Origin: Plasmodiophora brassicae | Lineage: Eukaryota; Endomyxa: Phytomyxea; Phytomyxea; Plasmodiophorida | NCBI GenBank assembly: GCA_036867785.1 | Contig: CP145410.1 | Span: 992,001 to 1,056,000 of the forward strand | Reading direction: 5' to 3' | DNA length: 64,000 nt | In this document: positions 32,751 to 42,594 of the stretch, piece after piece | Layout: the number at the start of each line of letters is the position of its first letter | Numbering within the stretch: the stretch's first letter is position 1 | Notes under the pieces: model-generated | Databases searched by the model: none | Seen by the model: only the letters and a program-made list of their open reading frames with translations | Told to the model about the DNA's origin: nothing | Made by a program: the position numbers and the translations under genes

Positions 32751-33627
32751 ATGACGAGAGTATGGGACGTATACAGGAGCGCGATGCTGACACAGCGGAA
32801 GTTGCGATACCGACCTCATGCAGCGCCGTCTCTCGCCGGCCGGGAGATGCCGCTGGATGTGTTGCTGGGATCGAGCGACACCGCGATCACCAACTATATT
32901 GACAAACATCGGGAGGAGGACGAGCGAATGAGATCCATAAAGGAAGCCAGACGCCTTGCCGAAATGGAAAGAAAGGTAAGCCGTTCGAGTTATCCCGAGC
33001 GAGTCTATCGGCCGACTCAAAAACGCAAACGGCTTTCGCAGACTAAGTTGAAGAGGACGCCAGGCGTGCTCTTGCATACCCAGATTCTCTGCAATACGGG
33101 CACCAGGTCAAGCACCTGTATACATACTTATGATGCTATGGGGGTCGCCTAAGTGCTGCTGGATCTTCAGGCGCCACCTGTTACCGGAAACGAAAGACGA
33201 TTGCAACATGATCGTCCTGCGTACCAGGAACAGGAACGACTACGGAATCGTCGTTGAAGTCCTCGACAAGTTGATTCTTCACGCTGCGTTGCAACTGACC
33301 GGTTCTCCTTTCGGGCCAGAACGCGACGAAGACATGTCGTACAAAGCGTTTCTCCGCTGGCTAGATGCTTCGGCTTGCCTGGTCAGCGGCGTCACTAATC
33401 GCAACCGGACTGGACAGGCCGCCTGGTGTCAACTAACCCAGGAGCAGGCCAACGAGATCGCGTTTCGCAAATGGCGCATTCCCCAGTGGGCGTCTAGCAT
33501 TGACGCTGCGAGGTACAGGGGCCCAGTCGCCAAAGTCCTCTGGCTGAGAGGCACCAACCGCAACGAAGCCCACATGTTCAACGCGCCCATCGACGTATTC
33601 GGCCGTATCAAAGTACACGTCCCGTAA
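32751..33627 (+). CDS. Unknown protein, three exons
   Basis: ATG 32751. Exon 1 encodes a basic, helical N-terminus (DKHREEDERMRSIKEARRLA) and ends at a GTAAGC donor near 32976. A short middle exon follows, and the last exon starts at about 33169 (after a TTCAG) and runs to 33627. The joins keep frame: MERK to TKLKRTPG, and NTGTR to RHLLPET. The C-terminal domain (about 150 residues) is mixed alpha/beta with CLVSGVTNRN and RKWRIPQWASS segments. No family recognised, no signal peptide or membrane helix. Confidence 0.6.
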
Positions 33628-33677
33628 CGCCGTCTGCTTGCGCCAAACCGAGCCTCGTTGTATTCATAGCGGCCGCA

Positions 33678-35786
33678 ATGTCCGTCGTCGTCGACGACGT
33701 TGCCTTGTGCAGCTGGCGCTCACAACACCTCGTCAGGCTCTCTGTCGCCGAGGGATCCGGCCTCTCCATATCGATCGACGATGGGCCCGGTCGCTGTCTG
33801 CCCATATCAGAGATACGCCTGGTCCCAATCGGTATCATCACTGCCAGGAGGTGCATGGACACACAGACGGGTCTCTCGTCTCTCGTCGCAGTGCTACGAT
33901 GTTCCGCTCCCGATGCCACCCACCACATTGTGGTCGTGTCCGTTCCCGACCCGCTCCAAGACGACGTCGTAGCCCATGTCCAGCATGCGTTCCCCGATGC
34001 CGATAAAGCGGCCAGGTTGACGCTCGCCGATGGCCCATTGCTGCTGGCAGCCACCGGATCCACCCTCGTCTTCATCCAGCGTTCCGACCATGGCGAATAT
34101 GCCGCTCTGCCAGTTTCGTTACCGTCCCCGGCGACGACCACTGTCCCGACCGGCAACGGGGTTGAAGTGGCCACCATGTGTGGCCGGTTCGTCAACGTTT
34201 CGGGCACGCCTCTCGCGCTGAACTCATCGACGTCGATACCGAGCGCGTTCACTGCACCTGCGACGTGTATGGCGCACCATGGCCCGTCGGACACGTTTGT
34301 TGTCGGCAGCGGCGACGCTGTCGTCAGTCTCGTACGCCGGGGCATAATCGCCCACCGTCGTCCTAGTCTCCCATCGGCTCCATCTGCCATTCACACGACG
34401 TTGCACCATTGCGTTGTATCGTTATCCTGCCGATCTGCCGTTGTCGTTTGCTCGATTGCCGACCTGGCTCTTGTGCGGATCATCGAGAACGCGGCCTGGG
34501 CGATCCCAGTCAGTGAGTCGCTGCTAGCGACATCGTCTGGCCAGCGAGTTCAGCTAGGCGGTGCAGAGTGCGGCGACGCGCCGACCCGTCTCGGTGCTGT
34601 CGCGATTGCGCTTCGTGATCGGGTCACTGCTGGGTGTGCCGAGCTTGAACGCGTCGAGGGCATTCACCAGTACAAGGAGCACCTTCTGGCTCACATGGAG
34701 CGACTGCTCAGCGGCGATGGCGCCTCCGTGTTTCCATCCAGTGACGTGTTCGGCATGAGCGTTCCTCGACTTGTACCCGTCCTGGAACGAAGCCCAGAGA
34801 AGGCACCCGAATCCGCTACTGCTGGCGTCAAAGGGGTCAGCATTCCCCTGTTCCCTGTATCGTCCGTTCGCACTGCTCGCGATGGGGCCGACTTTCATTG
34901 CGAAGTCGACGTTCGCATCAAGGATCGCTCCGATGAAGTTGCTGACGTGTGCCTGATTGTCCTCGGGGACGATGGCATCGTTGTCAGCTCTGTATCCCCC
35001 ACCGCTGACACGTCGCGCTCTGGCGATACGCTGTCATTGCATGCAGTGGTTCGCTTGGACGACCTGCCTGATTACGTAGGATCCACGAAGGCAAGCCTGG
35101 CGGTGTCTTGGCGTGGTTGTCAAGCGCCACTGTTCATCGATACGGTGTCGATCGATCGATGGGCGACGCCGTCAGATATCAGACATCGTCACTCTCGAAG
35201 CAAGTCGCCTGTTGCGGCTCCACAATATGGCGTTGTCGCCAGTTTCTGTTTGAAGTGCCCCGACGTGTCCCAGGTCCTGTCACCGCCCGTCGGAATGACA
35301 CGGTTCGAAGATGCCCGGACGGTTGGTCGACATCCGAAGTTGGTCGGGTCGGAGCAAGCGTCATGGCGATCAATGGACGACTTGGTGGAAATGCTGGTCA
35401 CCTGCTGTGGTGCCGATGCCCAGGTCGTGGTACAAGGGCACTCCAGGGCGCGTGTTGCCGATTGCACGAACGCGTTGCTGCAAGCAGTCGATGGCCCTGT
35501 CGACCTGTCGCCCGACTGGACGATCCTGCTACCGCTTGTCGGGCAGTTTGTGGCGGCGCTGGGTGACGAGATTAGTATCGCCGCCGATTTGGTCACCGGT
35601 GAGGTGCAGACGCTGATGGAGCAAGGCGGCATCCACGCGTCCAGTGCCGACATTCGCAAGGCGATCACGAGATACACGCTTCGCTCCAGGAAGCTCGCCG
35701 ACGCGCAAATAATGACCGATAACCTCGCTGGGCGCATCCTGACGTACTTCACAGAAGCGCAGCGGGACGAGAGATTGCCTGTATAA
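33678..35786 (+). CDS. 702-residue protein, beta-rich then helical, unknown
   Basis: Uninterrupted from ATG 33678. The N-terminal ~280 residues are rich in short strands with Asp/Gly turns, as in a beta-propeller. A long helix follows (IHQYKEHLLAHMERLLSG), then a second beta-rich domain (about 390-490) and a helical C-terminal region with VEMLVTCCGADAQVVVQGH. No catalytic motif, signal peptide or membrane helix. The propeller-helix-beta-helix order is reminiscent of scaffold subunits of DNA-repair complexes, but I cannot name a family. Its stop codon lies only 4 bp from the stop of the convergent gene to its right. Confidence 0.7.
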   Translation: MSVVVDDVALCSWRSQHLVRLSVAEGSGLSISIDDGPGRCLPISEIRLVPIGIITARRCMDTQTGLSSLVAVLRCSAPDATHHIVVVSVPDPLQDDVVAHVQHAFPDADKAARLTLADGPLLLAATGSTLVFIQRSDHGEYAALPVSLPSPATTTVPTGNGVEVATMCGRFVNVSGTPLALNSSTSIPSAFTAPATCMAHHGPSDTFVVGSGDAVVSLVRRGIIAHRRPSLPSAPSAIHTTLHHCVVSLSCRSAVVVCSIADLALVRIIENAAWAIPVSESLLATSSGQRVQLGGAECGDAPTRLGAVAIALRDRVTAGCAELERVEGIHQYKEHLLAHMERLLSGDGASVFPSSDVFGMSVPRLVPVLERSPEKAPESATAGVKGVSIPLFPVSSVRTARDGADFHCEVDVRIKDRSDEVADVCLIVLGDDGIVVSSVSPTADTSRSGDTLSLHAVVRLDDLPDYVGSTKASLAVSWRGCQAPLFIDTVSIDRWATPSDIRHRHSRSKSPVAAPQYGVVASFCLKCPDVSQVLSPPVGMTRFEDARTVGRHPKLVGSEQASWRSMDDLVEMLVTCCGADAQVVVQGHSRARVADCTNALLQAVDGPVDLSPDWTILLPLVGQFVAALGDEISIAADLVTGEVQTLMEQGGIHASSADIRKAITRYTLRSRKLADAQIMTDNLAGRILTYFTEAQRDERLPV

Positions 35787-35790
35787 ATTA

Positions 35791-36287
35791 TTAGCGCTCG
35801 TCGGGAGGATATCGGACATTGTCAGGCGTCAAGGCACTCTCATCGGCACATGCCGGTGACGGTAGCAACGGCGGGAGGTCGCCCAGCTCGTCTTGGCGCA
35901 GGAATCGCCCTTTCCTTCCAGCCCCGACACGCGCCCGGTTGCGCCGTTTGGCGAACTCGCTTCGTACCTCACTCCTGGTTACCCCGTTGCGACCCCGTCA
36001 GCGACAATACGTCATCACCTCAAGTATGCAAATGGGCGTACTTGTCTTTGACAATGACGTACTTCTCATTCCATCGTCTTCGCTGTTCTCTTCGTTTAAG
36101 AATGCGTTCATCTACGCCGCCCGTCAGACACCCAGTTGCAGACTACAGCTGGACGTCACGAACATTGCTTCCGGTTGACAATGACATCCCCAGCCCCGCT
36201 GTCGCCGGTCGCCAGCACCGATATAAGAGAGACGCATTCGTCCCCTTCAAACGGCAGTGGCGCGGCGCCGGTCCGCTGGGAATCCAT
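35791..36287 (-). CDS. Small basic protein, three exons
   Basis: Start ATG 36287 (MDSQRTGAAPLPFEGDE), stop TAA at 35791. A middle exon encodes DERILKRREQRRRWNEKYVI and joins through a 68-nt intron (CAA|gtacgc...ccag) to KSEVRSEFAKRRNRARVG; the protein ends DNVRYPPDER. The very basic middle suggests nucleic-acid binding or organelle targeting, but no family is recognised. The first intron is less certain than the second. The gene is convergent with the 702-residue gene, 4 bp away. Confidence 0.55.
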
Positions 36288-36597
36288 CGTCAAGTGCCCA
36301 CGCGGACTTCAATTCCTCTGACACGCCGACGCGGACGACCCCACGAACCCGACGCTGGCCTGGCATCCAAAACTGCGCGCCCCAACGTCCCACCAATGCT
36401 AGGACCGGTAGTCGTACCTGTCGTTTTCTAGCGTGTGGTCTCGTACGCACCGGGCCCTAGACACAGTAGGTTCGTCGGCCTGTGGACGTTTACAAGTACG
36501 ACCGGTCGCCACGACAAGCCGAATGACGATGCGGTCGTCGCCGAAGGTTAGGCCGTTAGGTACTGTAGGTAGCTGTCCCAGTCCGCGGAGTAGCGCG

Positions 36598-36861
36598 ATG
36601 TCGGGTACGCCGCCAACGCGTTCGGCGTGCCTGGCGCTGTACAAGAACGTCAGACGAGCCGGCCTACAGTTCAAGGATTTCAACTTCCGCGAATACGTCG
36701 TCCGTCGTGCCCGGGAGCGATTTGAAGCGGGGCGCGCGGCGACCGGCGCCGATGCCGCGCGGTTGTACGAGAAGGGCATCGAGGACCTGCAGGTCGTCAG
36801 GCGGCAGAGCACGTTGAACCGGATGTACGCCCATGGCAGGAATGTCGCGGAAACCATGTAA
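36598..36861 (+). CDS. LYRM4: ISD11/LYRM4, mitochondrial Fe-S cluster factor
   Basis: 87 residues from ATG 36598, no intron. ISD11 stabilises the cysteine desulfurase NFS1 in mitochondrial Fe-S cluster assembly, with acyl carrier protein. The LYR-family helix is present as ALYKNVRRAGLQFKDFNFRE, where the signature Leu-Tyr-Arg reads Leu-Tyr-Lys. It is followed by YVVRRARERFEAGR and the conserved QVVRRQSTLNRMYAHGRN helix. Length and spacing match ISD11 rather than other LYRM proteins. The frame is open further upstream but without similarity. Confidence 0.88.
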   Translation: MSGTPPTRSACLALYKNVRRAGLQFKDFNFREYVVRRARERFEAGRAATGADAARLYEKGIEDLQVVRRQSTLNRMYAHGRNVAETM

Positions 36862-36913
36862 CAGTTTGAAACATACAACCACCCAGTGAACTCGTCGAAG
36901 TCCCTGTGTCCGT

Positions 36914-37916
36914 TTAGTCGTCGGATTCGATCAGGTCGGTAATGATCAGCTGCAGCAGAGGGATGGAGTGGCAAGACATTTGGTAGGCCTGGTGGGGCGC
37001 TCTCGGGAGACACCGTGCAATAATCTCGCCTTCAATAACGTCGACCTCGTATCGTAGTCTTTGCAAGCAATAGATTCGCCATCCGCCACGAGTCGCCCGC
37101 TTGGACCATTGTTCGCGAACAGTAACGGCGGGCGCGTGCGTAGCAGCGATAGACCTGATGACGTCTCTCACAGCACAGAACACTCGGTCATGGGCAACGA
37201 ATGCGACGACTTCCGGTAGAATTTTCCGCTTCTCGTGGGCTCCATGCACGAACTCTGCAAAGACATAGTTCGACAGCGCCCGAGCGTACGCGCTGCCCTT
37301 GATCTGCTCATAGCACGTTCAGCCAGATGCGGCAGGTATATTGCCCTCGGTATGACAAGTTTACCTGAAGATCATCTTGACACAACTCGATGCAATCACA
37401 TGGCCCATCCCAGACGATGCGATCGGCAAGCCGTTGGAATTCTGGGGTGACGTCATTGGCACAGGAGGCGGCGTTGTCGAACGAGAATCGTCGCAGATTA
37501 GCCAGGAAGCGGCGTCGGATCTCGGCATGCAAGTGTTCACGCGCTGTACCTTCAAACGTGATTCGGCCATCCTGGTCTTGCGCAAGCGGGACAAGGTAAT
37601 GCGACCCGGCGAACGATAGGTCAACGGCAAGGGTATTAGTAGGTAGTAACGTCAACAGCCAGAATCGATTCATAGAGCAGATATCGGCGGCAAACGCTGT
37701 CGTGATGGTAGATGCCGACCGGATCGTGGATGACGACCTTCGCAATACGTTCATCGCGTCTCGCAGATTGCAACGCACTGAGGCAACACACTGCTTGGCG
37801 ACGTCGCCAGCGACAACAGTCGGCACCGGCGGTTTCGACCGCTGCATGGTTAAGCCTGATCTCCCCAGGACCGTGTCGATCAACCTGACCATTGTATCCG
37901 TCTGGAAACGGGCCAT
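36914..37916 (-). CDS. Unknown protein, two exons
   Basis: ATG 37916 (MARFQTDTMVRLID). Exon 1 ends at CQDDLQ; a 61-nt intron (GTAAAC...GCAG) joins IKGSAYARALSNYVFAEF in exon 2, which ends at LIITDLIESDD (stop 36914). The first half contains a strand-rich segment (SHYLVPLAQDQDGRITFEG) and the second half is helical with several Arg/Trp residues. No domain recognised. A CTACTAATAC sequence near 37640 resembles a branch point, so an additional intron in exon 1 is possible. Confidence 0.55.
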
Positions 37917-37968
37917 GCTTTACAGTGCACGAGTCAGACGCAACACGTATGGGCAAGAGCGCACCTGC

Positions 37969-38273
37969 TTACTTGACCAGCTGGACGACATGAGATGCCC
38001 CAGACGGCGACGATTCGTCCGCTTGCGCTTGCCTCTCGCGGTCCCCACGTTCAGCCGCCTGGTCGCCCAGATAAATGTTGTGGACGTCAACGAAAAACTG
38101 TTCCAGGGGCGACAGCGCCCTGCGTAAGACGATATCAGCGGTGCTCCCAGCTTACACTAAGGATGCGCGACGGACGGTTCCTTCGTCTCATGCTGCTCGG
38201 GGCCAGCCGCCAGCACAGGATTGTCCAACAAGTTGTCAATTTGAACGCGAATCTGACGTGCATCAACGGCCAT
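37969..38273 (-). CDS. Small unknown protein, two exons
   Basis: About 82 residues: MAVDARQIRVQIDNLLDN... then, after a 56-nt intron (GTCCGT...CGCAG), ALSPLEQFFVDVHNIYLG and a polar tail ending VQLVK. Both exons are helical and the join keeps frame and removes an in-frame stop. No family recognised. It sits 52 bp upstream of the previous gene on the same strand. Confidence 0.5.
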
Positions 38274-38479
38274 GGCTGCGAACGACGAACGCCGGACTGC
38301 GCGTGTACGTATTTGCGTTTCGTCACGGTCGACGTCTACCCTACAGTGCCCTTTCGGTTCTGACTGCCATTGCACGCCCGTCCATTCAGAATATGGTCAG
38401 CCGGGGGCTTCCCAGTACAACCCAATCTGGTTTATACAAGTTCACATGCGGGTGGGGAGGAGGGGGCTGCCGTTTCTTC

Positions 38480-40261
38480 CTATTCATGACCCTTGACGAC
38501 GCAGACGTCTGCAAAGAAGGTAGGCAGCCAGTGGCGAATCTCAGGCCCTGACGGGAATAGAGCCTATATTGCACGATGAGGCCGGTTAGGCACAGAATAT
38601 AGGCACAGATTGCCACATACCTCTGTAGACGACGACATTTCCACGGAGACATGGCTCTGATCTCCGCTGTACTGATCTGCTAGCTGGCATAATTCGGAAT
38701 AGCCGTCGTAAAACTTCAACGCCCAGCATAAGATGCAAGCACAAAGGTCCACGCAGGATTCCAACAACGTACCTCCCGCCAAAGGTCAGCGATATGTGAG
38801 CGGGCGTTCGGGATGCGATGCGTGTTATGAACTCGGTTGTACCGGGCCTTGACCGATATCGTTGTATGCGCCACATAGTGCTCCATGGCATGGAACAGGC
38901 GAACACGCTCGCAACAGAAGCACCCACTCCTGAACGATTGCGGATGTTCCGGACCCGTTGAAATCGCCTTTAGCTCAGTCTCAGCCAGTGGCAACTTTGA
39001 TTGTGAAGCAGGCACAACCTTGCGTGCTCCGATTTTCGAAAGCTGAATGCGGCTCGGGTGGTACCGAGGACCAGACAGGAATATGCCGTACCGAGCCACG
39101 CGGCCGCATCGGTGACAGACCTCACACGAGCCTTCCATACCGCACGCAGCAGGGGCTGTTGATAAGATGGGATTCGTTACGACAATGTCCTCGAACTCCT
39201 GCCTCCAAGCCCCAGAGCGAACCTACAAGCAAGAATCGGTATTGGCCGACATCGATGTCAAGATGGTAGGTAGCCTACATTCCGAGCACGAAATCGAAGG
39301 CTTTCCACAATCTTCCTGTACGAGTAGGCGAGCTCCTCTGAAGGGCGAGCGATACGGCGCCCTTCAACGCAAATGTCCACGAGGCCGATGAAGAACCCCT
39401 TGTATGCCTCCTCCTCACTCAAGGTGATCATCCTCTTAAACGCATCATGCATTTCTTCGTCAAACAGCAATGCACTAGAGCAGCCAGTCAGAACATGAGT
39501 TCGTCGATGGAAGAATCCATCAGACCGATGCGAAAATTCGACTGGATCTTCCTCGCTTTCAGCCTACAATTAACGATGTCAGATCTAGCCGATCCAAAGC
39601 ATGCGTTGACATTATTACATCATCGTCAATGAAGTCGTTATCGTCTACGAAACTGTCATCGTTGGGAGTCCTCTTATCTTTACAACCGTCGTCGACAAAG
39701 TGCAGCTGTGCCGATGACCTGACAGGGCTTTCGCTACTACCTAATGTGTTTAGAGCAGTGCATAAAGGCAACTGGTTACACCCCTTACTCAGAACATACA
39801 GCGCTGGTATCGTCATCATCGAAGTCAAGTTGTCGGCGTGAACGGCATCGCTTCTCGTCTTCCTTCTTCTGTCGTAGATATTGCACTATCGTCGGCCTGC
39901 TCTGTCGACGATCGATCCCATGCCTGAGCCTTCGTGCTATACAGTCACTCTCTTCGTCATCGTTCAACGCGACGTTCGGCTTTGCCGCCCCTCCCTCCAG
40001 AGCTGGCCTTCGACCGTCTTCGTCTGTATCAGTTCGTTGCGGATGCTTACGCGCCGACCTCGGTGTCCGATTAACAACAATCACAACGTCGTCACTATCG
40101 TTGTCGTCGTCGCTGCAGACGATCGACCGGTGACGACGCGAAGACCCTGGCGTGCCCCGACGCGCATCAAACACTTGATCATCATCATCATCGTTATCGT
40201 CGTCCTCGATACGATGCCGCCTGGGCGTGCGCTGGCCGCGCCCCACCGCCTCTGCCATCAT
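38480..40261 (-). CDS. CCDC82-like / DUF4211 nuclear protein
   Basis: A multi-exon gene. The N-terminus is acidic and Ser/Arg-rich (IEDDDNDDDDDQVF, RSIVCSDDDN). A second acidic segment (SFVDDNDFIDDD) joins through a 52-nt intron. The C-terminal half matches DUF4211: helices around FDEEMHDAFKRMITLSEEEA, SGAWRQEFEDIVVTNP, then two zinc-ligand pairs (EVCHRCGRVARY and GCFCCERV), and LWREFYDGYSELCQLADQY ending in FFADVCVVKGHE. CCDC82-type proteins are nuclear and thought to be chromatin-associated. The two terminal introns (about 57 nt each) were solved. Exon boundaries around 39480-39600 are uncertain. Confidence 0.75.
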
Positions 40262-40499
40262 TCCTTCGGCTGCATTCAGTGATCGAGGTGCACCACGCGG
40301 ACTTTGACCCGGGCATCACGATGTCGAGGCGCCGAACAAGGCGGATGATGTCGTTAACAGTTTGCCGGTAACAGTCGGTTAGCTGTGGGTGCAATTAGAT
40401 TCCAGGTTAGGTCGAAACGTTTCAGTACGGTTTCGGCCGATACGCCGCTCATTCGGTTGTCGCGTCAGTGGCTGGTGGGTGATCGACTCGTACGCTCTG

Positions 40500-41510
40500 A
40501 TGGTGGGCAACATCGCGGCGATCATGCTCTGGGGCTTGTTGTCGCTCGATGCGGTCGCAGCTGTGAGAGCCTTGATCGAACTCTGTGCCCGTCCCGCGTC
40601 GTCAGTGATGAAGGACGTCAGGAGCAAACGGCTCGTCGCTCTGCAGGTTGTATCACTGACGCTGGCCGTTACACTCATCGTTATCAGCACCGCCCTACCT
40701 TCAGTTGTCCATTGCATAATTCGCCCGGTTGCCAACGTTTTCGTGATGTGTTTCGCATGCTCCTCGGCCTACGCTCTGTACCTGTCCGGGAAGAAGACGA
40801 TGTCGGGCGACGACCGCGACGACGAAGACAACGACGACGACAGTGATTTCGAGGTGATTATTCCTACGGTAGCCACTCTCGTTCTGTCCATACCTACATT
40901 CGTCAACTACGCTGTCGTGAAGCGGTCGATGCAGACGCTGCCGCTTCATAACGGCAGCAATCTCGAGCACTGGTGCCCGATGGATCAGCTCATCGCTATT
41001 GGTCTCCCAGTGACCGTCTTTGGCGTCCTGTCGGGCATTGCCATCGTTGTCACTCTTCGCTTGTCGAAACGCATCGCCACACCCTGGAATATGGTCGGGT
41101 TCGCTGCCACGGTCTCGGCAATGACAGTGCTGTTGCTTGCCGTCCAAATCAAGCCAAGCGAGTACTCGGATATCGCCGTCGCGTACGTGTGGGCCAGTGG
41201 ATCGTTACTCCTGCTCGTGTTTCTGGTTACCGCTGGAGTGATGGGCGCCGTAAACAAACCAGCGCCAGCGATTGTTCCGCGTCTTCATCGTCGTACGAGT
41301 GTCATCAACAGGGCTCGCCCCCATGTCGTTTCTGTCCCGGATAATACCAACGCCAGGACCAACGCGTACCCTGCTCATAATCTGGTGTCCGGCCCCGTCA
41401 TGAGCGTGATGGATCAGCACCATGTGGCCCTCATGGTGCTGGGACACGTTCCTCCACACATCGACGAGGCGGCCAGCACTGAAGGCGCGCGAGAGGCCAA
41501 CATAGTGTAA
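40500..41510 (+). CDS. Seven-helix membrane protein, unknown
   Basis: 336 residues from ATG 40500, no intron. Seven hydrophobic segments can be counted: GNIAAIMLWGLLSLDAVAA, VVSLTLAVTLIVISTALP, NVFVMCFACSSAYALYL, PTVATLVLSIPTFVNYAVV, GLPVTVFGVLSGIAIVVTL, VGFAATVSAMTVLLLAV and YVWASGSLLLLVFLVTAGV. A strongly acidic loop (DDRDDEDNDDDSDFE) separates helices 3 and 4, and the C-terminal tail of about 70 residues is hydrophilic. There is no N-terminal signal peptide. The topology is GPCR-like, but I see no class-defining motif. Confidence 0.65.
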   Translation: MVGNIAAIMLWGLLSLDAVAAVRALIELCARPASSVMKDVRSKRLVALQVVSLTLAVTLIVISTALPSVVHCIIRPVANVFVMCFACSSAYALYLSGKKTMSGDDRDDEDNDDDSDFEVIIPTVATLVLSIPTFVNYAVVKRSMQTLPLHNGSNLEHWCPMDQLIAIGLPVTVFGVLSGIAIVVTLRLSKRIATPWNMVGFAATVSAMTVLLLAVQIKPSEYSDIAVAYVWASGSLLLLVFLVTAGVMGAVNKPAPAIVPRLHRRTSVINRARPHVVSVPDNTNARTNAYPAHNLVSGPVMSVMDQHHVALMVLGHVPPHIDEAASTEGAREANIV

Positions 41511-41533
41511 TTGCATCCGTTCAAAGTGTTTCA

Positions 41534-41539
41534 AATAAA
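41534..41539 (+). terminator. Possible polyadenylation signal (AATAAA)
   Basis: A canonical AATAAA hexamer 24 bp after the stop of the seven-helix protein gene. Position and strand fit a 3'-end signal, but such hexamers also occur by chance and other genes here lack one. Confidence 0.3.
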
Positions 41540-41581
41540 AGGTGTTTGGTGAACACAACCGAACCGCGGGGGGCATTCATT

Positions 41582-42307
41582 CTAACAGATCGTGCAGAAC
41601 TTCATCCCCGGCCTCTTCGGGGCGGCTTTGGCTTTGGCCGTTTTACCGCGTGTCAGCGCCTTTCTGTTATCCTGCGATGCCAGCGCCTCTCGCACGGCCT
41701 GCTCGAACACTGCTGAGCAATTCTCGCTCGTCATGGCCGAGCATTCCATGTAGACGGCAGCGCCGATATCCTTCTGCAACTCCTGGCCTTCCTCGGCCGA
41801 AACCACCTCGATATTCCCTCCCCGAAGGTCGCATTTCGTCCCAATCACTGCACAGAACGACCCGTGTCAGAAGGGGGACCCATAAATTGGTACACAAGCA
41901 CGTACGTAGCAATGGCACGCCTTGGCAGTACTCCTTGATCTCGGGCAGCCACTTCTTCTTGACGTGGTTGAAGGCATCCATCGAGTTGATTGAGTACAGG
42001 ACCAGAAACGCATCCGTGTCTTGGTAGGACAGAAGCCGCAACTTGTCGAACTCCTCCTGGCCGGCATTGTCCTACATAACAGCGAGGTAAACGGAGGCTG
42101 GAGCACCCACGATACACGAGACGGGCGTACCCAAAGAGCAAGCTCGACCCTCCGACCATCGATGACACGGTCGAGCCATGTATTTTCGAATACGGTCGGT
42201 TCATGTTCCGGGTTGAACTCGTCGCTCGAGTACCGCGTCAGGAGGCTGGTCTTGCCGACGGCACCGTCGCCGATCAGGACGACTTTCACCGACCGCGATT
42301 CGCTCAT
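41582..42307 (-). CDS. Rho/Rac-family small GTPase without the Rho insert
   Basis: Three exons, start MSESRSVKVV (ATG 42307). G1 is GDGAVGKTSLL, switch I includes PTVFENTW, G3 is DNAGQEEFD (after an intron joining LALW to DNAGQ), and G4 is GTKCDLR. G5 is ECSAMTS. The C-terminus is basic (RGKTAKAKAAPKR) and ends CTIC, a CaaX-type prenylation signal. Rho proteins control actin; the sequence up to DLR is Rho-like. The segment between DLR and the following helix is about ten residues shorter than in RhoA, so the Rho-specific insert helix is missing. The G3 motif has Asn where most family members have Thr. An upstream in-frame ATG at 42358 would add 17 residues. Confidence 0.9.
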
Positions 42308-42594
42308 GGCCGCGGCCGGCGCTCCAGCAACAGTGGCGCCCTTTACCGTCCCTGGCATTCTTCCGAACAGGCACGCGCGGGTGCAACTATGTCGACGACC
42401 GTCAAGCCTGGTCTACAGATCTGTCGGTCTGCTCTCCAACCCAGCGATCCGGTTATAGATCAAGTCGCGGAAACTCCGTTGACCGATTTAGCTCTCGAAA
42501 CGAAACCCACACGGCGCCGGGCGGCACGTTGCCACTGCACGCCGCATATGTTATTTTAGAATTACGACTACATGGAAGAGCTGTGTTAATGAAG
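42308..42594. other. Intergenic region
   Basis: About 290 bp between minus-strand genes; a short leader frame upstream of the GTPase start is open to 42358. No other signal seen. Confidence 0.35.

Noticed and set aside
37636-37956. A minus-strand frame containing HDPVGIYHHDSV, which looked like a methyltransferase motif
   Set aside because: It overlaps exon 1 of the 36914-37916 gene in another frame, lacks a coherent continuation and ends at a stop; I judged it a chance resemblance.
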